This document shows, in pieces, positions 43,646 to 56,443 of a DNA stretch of 64,000 nucleotides. A model generated the notes under the pieces. It was given only the letters and a program-made list of their open reading frames with translations. It searched no databases and had not been told where the DNA came from. Each line of letters opens with the position of its first letter. The first letter of the stretch is position 1. The translations under genes and the position numbers were made by a program. This DNA is from Leucobacter sp. Psy1 (lineage in GTDB: Bacteria > Actinomycetota > Actinomycetes > Actinomycetales > Microbacteriaceae), in NCBI RefSeq assembly GCF_020096995.1, contig NZ_CP083692.1, positions 558,001-622,000 of the forward strand, written 5' to 3'.

Positions 43646-45070
43646 ATGACGAGTCCGGAGACGATGGCGGTCAACCTCGACGGCGCAGAAGGGTCGGCCG
43701 GCCCGGTCCGCGGCACCCAGGGTCCGTTTCGGATCGGCATGATCTGGCTGGCCGCGAACCTCGTCGTGACGACGCTCCTCACCGGAACGCTGTTCGTTCC
43801 GGGTGTGAGCTTCGGGATCGCCACCTCCATGATCGTGGTGGGCACCCTCATCGGAGTCGTCGTGCTCGTCCTCGTCGGCACCATGGGGACCAGAACGGGT
43901 CTGCCCACCATGGCGCTCACTCGGGGATCGTTCGGCATCAGGGGAAGCGTGCTCCCCGCGGCCGCGAACCTCGTGGTGCTGATGGGGTGGAGCTGGGTGC
44001 AGGCCATGCTCGCCGGAGTGACGGTCAACGCCCTCGTCTCCTCGGTCACCGGATTCTCGAACCCGATTCTCTTCTCGGCGCTGTGCCAGGGCATCGTCGT
44101 GGTGCTGGCAATCTTCGGGCACACCGGCATTTCGAGAGTCGAACCGTGGCTCGCCGTGCTGATCCTGGTGGTGATGGGTTTCGTCTTCGCATCGGCGTTC
44201 GGGGCTTTCAGCCTGGGAGAGTTCGCGTCGATCCCGGTGGACCCGGCCCTCGACGGATCCGCGTTCGTCACCCTCGACATGGTGATCGCGACCGCGATCT
44301 CGTGGACGGTGCTCTCAGCCGACATGAACCGTCACGCCCGGAGCAGCTTCGCCGGCGCGGTCGGAGCCGGCGTCGGGTACACGCTCTCCACTTCGATCGC
44401 GATGTTCCTCGGCCTCGTCGCCTTCAGCACCGTGCTCTTGCGCGGCGACGACGCTGTGGCGTTCGATCCGTCAGTCATCGTCGGCGAGTTCGGATGGGCG
44501 TTGGGCGTCGCCATCTTCCTCTCGGTCATGGCGACGAACACGATGGTGGTCTTCGGCATGGTGACCTCGGTCGTGAACGCGCAGTCCCGCTGGCATCTGA
44601 GGTTCCTGCCCACCGCGATCGTGCTCGGCGTCATCTCGATCATCGGATCGACGTTCCTCGGGCTGCTCGACCAGTTCACCGACTTCCTCTTCATCATCAG
44701 CGCGTTCTTCGTGCCCGTGTTCGCGATCATGATCGCCGACTACTACGTGCTGAAGCGCCGCGGATACTCGCGCCAGATTCTCCACGAGCGGCGTGAAAGC
44801 CGCTACTGGTACCTGGGAGGTATCAACTGGGTCGCCGTCGTCGTCTGGATCGTGGGTGCGGCGCTCTCGTACGTGCTCGCCTACGTAGCACCCAGCCCGA
44901 TCGGCGCGAACATCCCGGCCTTCGCCGTGAGCTTCGGTCTCTACCTGGTGCTGATGATCGGGTTCGCACGTGTACGGAGGCTCGGCTTGCGGGATCCGCG
45001 AGACGGGGCGCCGACCGGCCACCTGCTCGACGGAGCCGACGAGACCGCGGCACTGAGACTCGAGGAGTAG
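43646..45070 (+). CDS. NCS1-family permease (cytosine/purine/hydantoin type)
   Basis: This 474-aa protein has about twelve membrane segments and NCS1 family landmarks: IWLAANLVVTTLLTGTLFVP in the first segment, MALTRGSFGIRGSVLPA, WSWVQAMLAGVTVNA and SADMNRHARSSF. NCS1 proteins move nucleobases, hydantoins, allantoin or thiamine by cation symport. It follows the ureohydrolase gene by 26 bp and precedes the cyclase gene by 5 bp, so the substrate probably feeds these enzymes. Confidence 0.9.
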   Translation: MTSPETMAVNLDGAEGSAGPVRGTQGPFRIGMIWLAANLVVTTLLTGTLFVPGVSFGIATSMIVVGTLIGVVVLVLVGTMGTRTGLPTMALTRGSFGIRGSVLPAAANLVVLMGWSWVQAMLAGVTVNALVSSVTGFSNPILFSALCQGIVVVLAIFGHTGISRVEPWLAVLILVVMGFVFASAFGAFSLGEFASIPVDPALDGSAFVTLDMVIATAISWTVLSADMNRHARSSFAGAVGAGVGYTLSTSIAMFLGLVAFSTVLLRGDDAVAFDPSVIVGEFGWALGVAIFLSVMATNTMVVFGMVTSVVNAQSRWHLRFLPTAIVLGVISIIGSTFLGLLDQFTDFLFIISAFFVPVFAIMIADYYVLKRRGYSRQILHERRESRYWYLGGINWVAVVVWIVGAALSYVLAYVAPSPIGANIPAFAVSFGLYLVLMIGFARVRRLGLRDPRDGAPTGHLLDGADETAALRLEE

Positions 45071-45075
45071 CGAAC

Positions 45076-45732
45076 ATGCGCACCGTCGATCTCAGCCTGC
45101 CCATCGCCGCCGGGATGCCGGTCTACCCGGGTGACCCGGAGGTCGGCATCGATACCGCGCTGACGATCGACCGAGATGGCGTAGCCGTCGCGCGGCTCGA
45201 CATGGGATCGCACACCGGCACGCACCTCGACGCACCTGCGCACTCGATCCCGGGTGGGCGAACCGTCGATGAGATTCCTCTCGACATGCTGTGGGGCGAG
45301 GCGGCAATCCTGCAAGCCTCCGTGGCGGCAGGGGTCTCGATCAGCTGCGACGACATCGCGGGGGGAGTACCCGCACAGCTCCCGACGATCGTCTGCATCG
45401 CGACGGGGTGGGACCGCCACTTCGGATCGTCACTCGTGGAAGCGCATCCGTCGCTCTCGATGGAACTCGTTCACAAGCTCTGGGACCGGGGCGCCCGAGT
45501 CCTCGGCGTCGACATGTTGAGCCCTGATCGGACCGCTGGGACGAACTCACTCTCCATGGACGTGCATCAGCACTGGCTCGGGGGCGACGGCGTCATCGTC
45601 GAGAACCTCACCGGGCTTACGACACTCCCGGGATCTGTCGAGATCTCGTTGCTTCCACTCAAAATCCGGGCAATCGACGGGTCTCCGGTGCGCGCAGTGG
45701 CTCGTTTCGCCGAGGGGTCCGAGGCGGCCTGA
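45076..45732 (+). CDS. Cyclase-family amidohydrolase (kynurenine formamidase-like)
   Basis: This 218-aa protein has the cyclase-family metal motif HTGTHLDAPAH (H46, H50, D52, H56) and starts TVDLSLPIAAGMPVYPGDP, as in kynurenine formamidase, isatin hydrolase and related enzymes. These hydrolyse amide or lactam bonds. It is the last gene of the operon and starts 5 bp after the permease stop. The real substrate may be the compound taken up by the permease. Kynurenine as substrate is not supported by the context, since no other tryptophan-catabolism gene is present. Confidence 0.85.
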   Translation: MRTVDLSLPIAAGMPVYPGDPEVGIDTALTIDRDGVAVARLDMGSHTGTHLDAPAHSIPGGRTVDEIPLDMLWGEAAILQASVAAGVSISCDDIAGGVPAQLPTIVCIATGWDRHFGSSLVEAHPSLSMELVHKLWDRGARVLGVDMLSPDRTAGTNSLSMDVHQHWLGGDGVIVENLTGLTTLPGSVEISLLPLKIRAIDGSPVRAVARFAEGSEAA

Positions 45733-45785
45733 TTCGGCCACTTCCGCGGAATGATGCGGAGACACGCCCGGCATACGGGGTGTGT

Positions 45786-46068
45786 TTGCTGGTGGGGGCC
45801 GGGCCCGCGTAATGTATTCCCTTGTCAGCGAGACGGAGTGAGACACGGAAGTGAGTCACTCGGAATCGCGGGAGGAGCCTTCGGGTACTGCTCGGATCAT
45901 GACTTGTGTGTTGTGGTGCGGTGGGGTATCGTGGAGATCCGCTTCTGCTCTCTGGGTCGAGAGCTTCACCGCTTCGGGGGTGAGGGAATATCGGCCTGCC
46001 GGTCTTCGGATTGGTGTTGTATGAGCTGCGAATCACGGTTTGCGGTGAGTGAGAGAGTCTGGTAAGCT
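45786..46068 (+). promoter_or_regulatory. Tandem rRNA promoters
   Basis: Three -35/-10 pairs can be read: TTGCTG (45786-45791) with TAATGT (45810-45815), 18-bp spacing; TTGTGT (45904-45909) with TATCGT (45927-45932), 17 bp; and TTGCGG (46040-46045) with TAAGCT (46063-46068), 17 bp. The whole 45733-46313 stretch holds no gene; after the last promoter it is rRNA leader. Confidence 0.55.
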
Positions 46069-46121
46069 TGACAAGTTGCCTATCGGAGGCCCTGGTGAGG
46101 GGTTACGGTGGGTGTCTGGTC

Positions 46122-46141
46122 CTTGAGAACTCAATAGTGTG
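46122..46141 (+). promoter_or_regulatory. rRNA leader antitermination/processing element
   Basis: CTTGAGAACTCAATAGTGTG precedes the 16S gene; a near copy, TTGAGAACTACACAGTG, lies at 48171-48187 in the 16S-23S spacer. Such conserved leader/spacer elements in actinobacteria are linked with NusB/boxA antitermination and RNase III processing. Confidence 0.45.
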
Positions 46142-46313
46142 CACTTGATTGTCAAATGCCAATTTATTATCCCCGGCATCGATCATTTTTGGTTGGTGTT
46201 GGTGATTCCTTTTTTGGACAAATTATTGAAATCGTCAGTTTTGATTGGTTTCTGTTTGTCAGGTCAAACTCGCAGTTCTTCTGGCTTATTCCGCTGGAGG
46301 GGTTGCATCAGTT

Positions 46314-51427
<5,114 letters not shown>

Positions 51428-51578
51428 ACACTTTGTTCCCTGGATCAAGAGCTGGGGAAGAGTGATCAGCGTAATGATGAAGCCTTGATGGTGTTCGCGT
51501 CTACTTTGTGGTTCTCGATGTATGACCACATGCCCGCATATCCCGGTTAGGGGTGTGGGTGTGGGTTGTGTCGATAGT

Positions 51579-51696
51579 GTTACGGTGGTTATAGCGTCAG
51601 GGAAACGCCCGGTTACATTCCGAACCCGGAAGCTAAGGCTGACAGCGCCGATGGTACTGCACTCGGGAGGGTGTGGGAGAGTAGGACACCGCCGGA
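51579..51696 (+). rRNA. rrf: 5S ribosomal RNA
   Basis: About 118 nt from GTTACGGTGGTTATAGCG to GGACACCGCCGGA, with the conserved central sequence CCGAACCCGGAAGCTAAG. The ends pair (GTTACGGTGG with CACCGCCGGA region). The 151-bp gap from the 23S end holds only spacer. Confidence 0.95.
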
Positions 51697-51706
51697 CCTC
51701 TTCACC

Positions 51707-51772
51707 GAAGGGTCGTGCAGGATACTGGTACCAGAGACGGTCCAGGATCCCGCACGGCCCTTCTTTTATTTT
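51707..51772 (+). terminator. rRNA operon terminator
   Basis: GAAGGGTCGTGC (51707-51718) pairs with GCACGGCCCTTC (51752-51763) with one G-U pair, and inner complementary segments extend the stem; TTTTATTTT follows. This is a strong rho-independent terminator directly after 5S. Confidence 0.9.
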
Positions 51773-51829
51773 CAGCAACTTTCATAGAGCTCCGCGCAGT
51801 ACGCGCCGCAATCGCCGAGGAGGCACCCC

Positions 51830-53428
51830 ATGGACGACCGTTCAGCAGACGACGGGCGCACCGACCGTCCTCGACGCGGAGATCGTGATGATCGCGGCCG
51901 CAACGATCGGGGCCGTGGCGGGGAGCGGAGCGGCGGTCACCGTCGGAATGGGGATCGTCCGCAGCGCGATGGTGGGTACCGTCGGAATGACGATCGTCCG
52001 CAGCGCGATGGTGGGTACCGTCGGAATGATGATCGTCCGCAGCGGGATGGTGGTTACCGTCGGAATGGGGATCGTCCTCAGCGTGATGGTGGTTACCGTC
52101 GCAATGACGATCGTCCGCAGCGTGATGGTGGTTACCGTCGCAATGATGATCGTCCGCGTCGTGATGGGGATCGTCCGCAGCGCGATGGTGGCTACCGCCG
52201 GAACGATGATCGTCCTCAGCGTGATGGCGGGTACCGCGGGAATGGTGATCGCCCGCAGCGTGATGGCGGTTACCGTCGCAATGATGATCGTCCTCAGCGT
52301 GAGGGTGGCTACCGCCGGAACGATGATCGTCCTCAGCGTGATGGCGGGTACCGCGGGAATGGGGATCGTCCGCAGCGAGACGGTGGCTACCGCCGCAACG
52401 ATGATCGTCCTCAGCGTGATGGCGGGTACCGCCGGAATGATGACCGTCCGCAGCGCCGGGACGACCGTGCGAATGACCGTGGCCGGGGCGGCACCCGTGG
52501 CGGGGGTCGCAGCGATCGCGGCGGACGCGGCCGGACCTTCACAGAGGCGGAACGGCTTCAGCACGAGCTCCGCCCGGTGCGGAGCGAGCACAAGGACCCG
52601 GCGATCCCGAACTCTGTTCAGCCGAACGACCTTCACCCCGCAGCTCGCAACGAGCTCAAGACGTTGCAGGCCGACGTCCAGGAAATCGTCTCGCGGCACC
52701 TCGCGATGGTCGCGGCGCTGATCGACGACGATCCTGAACTGGCACACCAGCACGCGATCTCGGCGAGCCGGCGTGCGGGCCGCATCCCGGTCGCACGCGA
52801 GACGCTCGCGGTGACGGCATACCGGACCGGTGACTACGCACTCGCACTCCGAGAGCTTCGCACCTACCGCCGTCTCACCGGGTCGAACGCGCACGTGGCG
52901 CTCATGATCGATTGCGAACGGGGCCTGGGGCGACCGCAGAAGGCGATCGAAACCGGTGCTGAGGCCGACCCCCGGCAGCTGGATCGTGAAGAACGCGTAC
53001 AGGTCGCGATCGCGATGTCAGGTGCGCGACTCGATCTGGGGCAGACGCAGCAGGCGCTCTTCGAACTCGAGATCGATGAGCTCAATCCGGACCGGGCGTA
53101 CTCGTGGAGCCCCGACCTGTTCGCCGCCTATGCGACGGTGTTGGAGGACCTTGGTCGCGATGCCGAGTCGAAGACTTGGTTCCAGCGAGCAGAGCGAGCC
53201 GCTGACGCGCTTCAAGAACACTACGGTGCCCACGACCTGTTCGAGGTGCTCGAGATCGAAGAGATCGATCCGCCACGAGTCGAGGCAACGGGACCGGAAT
53301 CCGAGTCAGAAGCCGAGTCGGGCTCAGACCCGATGGCCGAGTCGTCCGATGAGCCGCCCGCTGTTGAGGGGCCGCACGCCGTGGAGTCGACCGCCGCTGA
53401 GGAGCGCGAAGATGGCACTGTTCGGTAA
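51830..53428 (+). CDS. TPR-like protein with Arg/Gly/Asp/Tyr-rich N-terminal repeat tail
   Basis: This 532-aa protein has an N-terminal low-complexity region (residues 1 to about 240) made mainly of 13-residue repeats with the unit DRPQRDGGYRRND, then an Arg/Gly-rich stretch, then a helical-repeat domain (about 250-470: ERLQHELRPVR, TAYRTGDYALALRELRTYRR, QQALFELEIDEL, ATVLEDLGRDAESKTWFQRA) that looks like tetratricopeptide repeats, and an acidic tail. By position it corresponds to Rv1691 of M. tuberculosis, a TPR-type protein; the repeat tail is a variable addition. GAGGAGG at 51817-51823 precedes the ATG. RNA binding by the tail is an inference from its RGG-like composition. Confidence 0.85.
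   Translation: MDDRSADDGRTDRPRRGDRDDRGRNDRGRGGERSGGHRRNGDRPQRDGGYRRNDDRPQRDGGYRRNDDRPQRDGGYRRNGDRPQRDGGYRRNDDRPQRDGGYRRNDDRPRRDGDRPQRDGGYRRNDDRPQRDGGYRGNGDRPQRDGGYRRNDDRPQREGGYRRNDDRPQRDGGYRGNGDRPQRDGGYRRNDDRPQRDGGYRRNDDRPQRRDDRANDRGRGGTRGGGRSDRGGRGRTFTEAERLQHELRPVRSEHKDPAIPNSVQPNDLHPAARNELKTLQADVQEIVSRHLAMVAALIDDDPELAHQHAISASRRAGRIPVARETLAVTAYRTGDYALALRELRTYRRLTGSNAHVALMIDCERGLGRPQKAIETGAEADPRQLDREERVQVAIAMSGARLDLGQTQQALFELEIDELNPDRAYSWSPDLFAAYATVLEDLGRDAESKTWFQRAERAADALQEHYGAHDLFEVLEIEEIDPPRVEATGPESESEAESGSDPMAESSDEPPAVEGPHAVESTAAEEREDGTVR
51953..52441 (+). repeat. 39-bp tandem repeat array inside the coding sequence
   Basis: Twelve complete 39-bp units and one truncated unit (encoding DRPRRDG) encode DRPQR(D/E)GGYR(R/G)N(D/G). 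Synonymous changes between units show that the array is old enough to have diverged but kept in frame. The alternate plus frame is open across the array, which is a by-product of its composition. Confidence 0.9.
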
Positions 53429-54452
53429 GCGCGCTTCGCCTGTCGGCCCGGCACCCCTCGCGGATCGCGAGCTGCTTCTCGCGGACCTCGACGGCGTCGT
53501 GTACCGCGGGCCGGGAGCGATCCCCGGCGCTGTGGACGAACTCAACCGGGCGACCGGATCCGTGCGGCTCGGGTACATCACCAACAACGCCTCGCGAACC
53601 GACATCGCCGTCGCAGAGCATCTGCGCGATCTCGGGCTCGATACGAGCGCTGACGATGTCGTGACGTCGCCTCAGGCCGCGGTGGAATTGCTCAGGGAGA
53701 CCGTGGAACCGGGTGCCCGGATCCTCGTCGTGGGCGGCGATGGGATCGTCGACGAACTCGCGAAGAGCGGATTCGAGACCACCCGGAGCGCTGACGATGC
53801 GCCCGATGCGGTGCTGCAGGGCTTCGCCCCGCACGTCGGGTGGGAACACCTCGCGGAGGCATCGTTCGCGCTCGCCGAGCAGCCGGGCCGCCCACCACTG
53901 CCGTGGATCGCGACGAACACCGACTGGACGATTCCGGTTGCCCGCGGCCTCGCCCCTGGCAACGGTACCCTCGTGTCGGCGGTGCACACGGCGGTGCAGC
54001 GCTTGCCCGTCTTCGCGGGGAAGCCGGAACCCGCTATCTTCGAGACGGCGTTCAGGCGGTTCGGCACCCGGAACGCGCTCATGGTCGGCGACCGGCTCGA
54101 CACCGACATCAAGGGCGCGGTGGCGGCTGGGATCCCGTCGCTCCACGTGCTCACGGGCGTCGACCGCCCGAAGCAGCTCATCGCGGCGTCGAAGGACATG
54201 CGGCCAGACTTCATCGTGCCGACGCTCGCCGGACTGCATGAGCCGTACCCGGAGACGACGATCCTGAAGGATGGCACCGCGCAGGTCGGCACGGCGCGCG
54301 TGCGGATGGACGGACACGTCGCACGGGTCGTGGAGGAAGGCGACTCCGCGATCAATCTGCTGCGTGCCGGCTGCGCCGCGATCTGGAACTCGGGTCTCGC
54401 GATCTACGGTCTCCAGGTTCCCGAGATCCTCTACGAGGATCACTGGGCCTGA
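53412..54452 (+). CDS. HAD-IIA family phosphatase (Rv1692-like)
   Basis: This 346-aa protein has the HAD motifs LLADLDGVVYRGPGAIPGA (nucleophile Asp in DLDGV), YITNNASRT, FAGKPEPAIFETAF (Lys) and MVGDRLDTDIKGA. The C2A cap places it with NagD-like phosphatases; its positional counterpart Rv1692 is described as a glycerol-3-phosphate phosphatase. The substrate is inferred only. It overlaps the previous gene by 17 bp and precedes the small-protein gene by 29 bp. Confidence 0.88.
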   Translation: MALFGKRASPVGPAPLADRELLLADLDGVVYRGPGAIPGAVDELNRATGSVRLGYITNNASRTDIAVAEHLRDLGLDTSADDVVTSPQAAVELLRETVEPGARILVVGGDGIVDELAKSGFETTRSADDAPDAVLQGFAPHVGWEHLAEASFALAEQPGRPPLPWIATNTDWTIPVARGLAPGNGTLVSAVHTAVQRLPVFAGKPEPAIFETAFRRFGTRNALMVGDRLDTDIKGAVAAGIPSLHVLTGVDRPKQLIAASKDMRPDFIVPTLAGLHEPYPETTILKDGTAQVGTARVRMDGHVARVVEEGDSAINLLRAGCAAIWNSGLAIYGLQVPEILYEDHWA

Positions 54453-54481
54453 TCGTCGGTGGACGCGAGTACGCTGGAGGC

Positions 54482-54652
54482 ATGAGTGAGCACGAGGCGG
54501 AAGGCGTCGCGGACGGACTGCTCGACCGCGTCGAGCTGATCGAGTCCCAGCCGCTCGAGGAGCGCGCAGCGCGGTACCAACAGGTCCACGACGAACTGCT
54601 CGCCGATCTGGAGCGGAGCGACCGCGAAGGTGGCCAGACTGAACGCGGCTGA
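54482..54652 (+). CDS. 56-aa acidic conserved small protein (Rv1693-like)
   Basis: The frame from ATG 54482 to TGA 54650-54652 gives 56 residues, beginning MSEHEAEGVADGLLDRVELI and including ERAARYQQVHDELLADLERS. It is predicted to be one or two amphipathic helices. Its position between the HAD gene and tlyA is that of Rv1693 in mycobacteria, a similar-sized protein. TACGCT ends six bases before the ATG and GGAGG lies in the same spacer. It overlaps tlyA by 23 bp. Confidence 0.75.
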   Translation: MSEHEAEGVADGLLDRVELIESQPLEERAARYQQVHDELLADLERSDREGGQTERG

Positions 54653-55514
54653 GGTCGAGGTCCGCTCGGGAGAGTGGTCCGGCGACGCCGTGAGGCTCGA
54701 CCGTGCCCTGGCCCAGCTCGGACTGGCGCGCTCCCGGAGCCAGGCGGCCGAGCTGATCGCAGCGGGAGCGGTCGCCGTGGGCGGATCGGTCGTGTGGAAG
54801 GCGGGCCTTCGGCTCGCGACGGGCTCCCGGATCACGGTTGCGGGGGACCGGTTCGTCAGCCGCGCCGCGCACAAGCTCGTCGCCGCTATCGAGCGTTTCA
54901 ACGTTGCGACGGCCGGCCGCGTCGCCCTCGATCTCGGTGCGTCGACCGGCGGATTCACCCAGGTGCTGCTCGAAGGCGGAGCGGAACCGGTGCTCGCCAT
55001 CGACGTCGGTCACGACCAGATGGTTCCTTCCCTGCGCGCCGACCCGCGCGTGCGGCTCGTCGAGGGGTGCAACGCCAGGACCCTGACCGCAGCTGCACTC
55101 GCCGAGGCGACGGGAGAGCTGCGGCCACCGGCGCTCGTCGTCGCCGACCTGTCCTTCATCTCGCTCACACTCGTCCTGCCGGCGATCGCCGATGTCGCCG
55201 GCCCAGACGCCGACTTGGTGCTGCTCGTGAAACCCCAGTTCGAGGTGGGCCGCACCGGCATCAGGGACGGGATCGTCGTCGACCCGTCGCGGCGAGCCGA
55301 GGCGCTCCGCACCGTGCTGGCCGCAGCGGCCGACCACGGCTTCGGGCTCGCGCACCTGGATGTGTCCCCGATCACCGGCGGACAGGGGAACATCGAATAC
55401 CTCGCGCATTTCGTGCGCGATCCCGAGGGCGATCCGACACAATGGGAGGGGCGCGTGACAGCACTCGCCGCAGGCTTGACGGACGCGAGCACAGGGGGGA
55501 CGGATCAGCGATGA
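54630..55514 (+). CDS. tlyA: TlyA-family rRNA 2'-O-methyltransferase
   Basis: This 294-aa protein has an S4-type RNA-binding start (RLDRALAQLGLARSRSQAAE) and an FtsJ-like methyltransferase domain: RAAHKLVAAIERF (first Lys of the K-D-K-E set), ALDLGASTGGFTQVLL, VADLSFISLTLVLP and LLVKPQFEVGR. TlyA methylates 16S and 23S rRNA nucleotides and sets capreomycin sensitivity in mycobacteria. The start GTG 54630 gives 20 residues before the S4 domain; GTG 54690 is a shorter alternative. The stop overlaps the nadK start (ATGA). Confidence 0.93.
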   Translation: MARLNAAEVEVRSGEWSGDAVRLDRALAQLGLARSRSQAAELIAAGAVAVGGSVVWKAGLRLATGSRITVAGDRFVSRAAHKLVAAIERFNVATAGRVALDLGASTGGFTQVLLEGGAEPVLAIDVGHDQMVPSLRADPRVRLVEGCNARTLTAAALAEATGELRPPALVVADLSFISLTLVLPAIADVAGPDADLVLLVKPQFEVGRTGIRDGIVVDPSRRAEALRTVLAAAADHGFGLAHLDVSPITGGQGNIEYLAHFVRDPEGDPTQWEGRVTALAAGLTDASTGGTDQR

Positions 55515-56443
55515 ACGGCACAGATGTCGAGCGCGCCGGCGAGCGCCGGATCCTGGTCGTCTCGCACACGGCGAGGCCCGAAGCGATCGCGGCCACCGTC
55601 GAAGCGGTGACGGCGCTCCGCGATGCGGGCGTGACACCCGTGTTCACCGAGCCGGACCGCAGTGAATACGCCCCCCACCTGGACATCGCGCTCACGGAGG
55701 AGCTCGGCGTCGACTGCGCGGTATCCGACCTCGAGATCGCGATCGTGCTCGGCGGCGACGGGACGATCCTGCGGGCCGCGGAAGTGCTCCGCGGTTCCGA
55801 GTGCCCGATCGTCGGGGTGAACCTGGGCCATGTCGGGTTCCTCGCCGAAGCGGAGCGCACCGACCTGCAGACGACGATCGAGTTGGTCCTCGCGCGCACC
55901 TACACCGTCGAGGAGCGCGTCACGCTCGACGTGCGGGCGACACTCGGCGACGAGGTCATCGCCGACACCTGGGCACTGAACGAAGCGAGCGTCGAGAAGC
56001 GTCGCCGCATGCTCGAGGTCGTGATCGGCGTCGACGGCCGAGCTCTTTCTTCGTTCGCCTGCGACGGCGTCGTCATCGCGACGCCGACCGGGTCGACCGC
56101 GTACGCCTTCTCGGCAGGCGGGCCAGTCGTCTGGCCAGGCGTGCAGGCGATGGTGCTCGTTCCGATCGCTGCGCACACGCTCTTCGACCGGCCCATCGTC
56201 GTGGGCACCGATTCGACGCTCCGCGTGCGCATCCTTCCCGAGAACATCGGGCCAGGGGTGCTGTGGTGCGACGGACGCCGCCGCACCGAGCTCCCGGCAG
56301 GCAGCACGATCGAGGTGCGTCGGTCGCCGCGCTCTGTGCGGTTGGCGCGCTTGAACGAGGCGGTCTTCACCGACAGGCTCGTGCGCAAGTTCCACCTTCC
56401 CGTGTCCGGATGGCGGAGGCAGCCGGGGGTGCCGCATGCTTGA
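55511..56443 (+). CDS. nadK: NAD kinase
   Basis: This 310-aa enzyme phosphorylates NAD to NADP. It has the GGDGT motif in IVLGGDGTILRAAE, the NE motif ALNEASVEK, and CDGVVIATPTGSTAYAFSAG. Length and motif order match actinobacterial PpnK. It overlaps tlyA by four bases and recN by eight. Confidence 0.96.
   Translation: MNGTDVERAGERRILVVSHTARPEAIAATVEAVTALRDAGVTPVFTEPDRSEYAPHLDIALTEELGVDCAVSDLEIAIVLGGDGTILRAAEVLRGSECPIVGVNLGHVGFLAEAERTDLQTTIELVLARTYTVEERVTLDVRATLGDEVIADTWALNEASVEKRRRMLEVVIGVDGRALSSFACDGVVIATPTGSTAYAFSAGGPVVWPGVQAMVLVPIAAHTLFDRPIVVGTDSTLRVRILPENIGPGVLWCDGRRRTELPAGSTIEVRRSPRSVRLARLNEAVFTDRLVRKFHLPVSGWRRQPGVPHA

Noticed and set aside
46068-46073. TTGACA as the main rRNA -35 box
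   Set aside because: Nothing like a -10 box lies 16-19 bp downstream; the overlapping TAAGCT fits better as the -10 of the preceding TTGCGG.
51953-52441. Possible CRISPR array
   Set aside because: The units are directly adjacent 39-bp tandem repeats without unique spacers and they encode a repeating peptide in frame.
51522-52721. Alternate plus-strand frame across the 39-bp repeats encoding Val/Met/Thr-rich sequence
   Set aside because: It is open only because the repeat unit has no stop in that frame; it begins upstream in the 5S region and breaks the conserved TPR-like protein.
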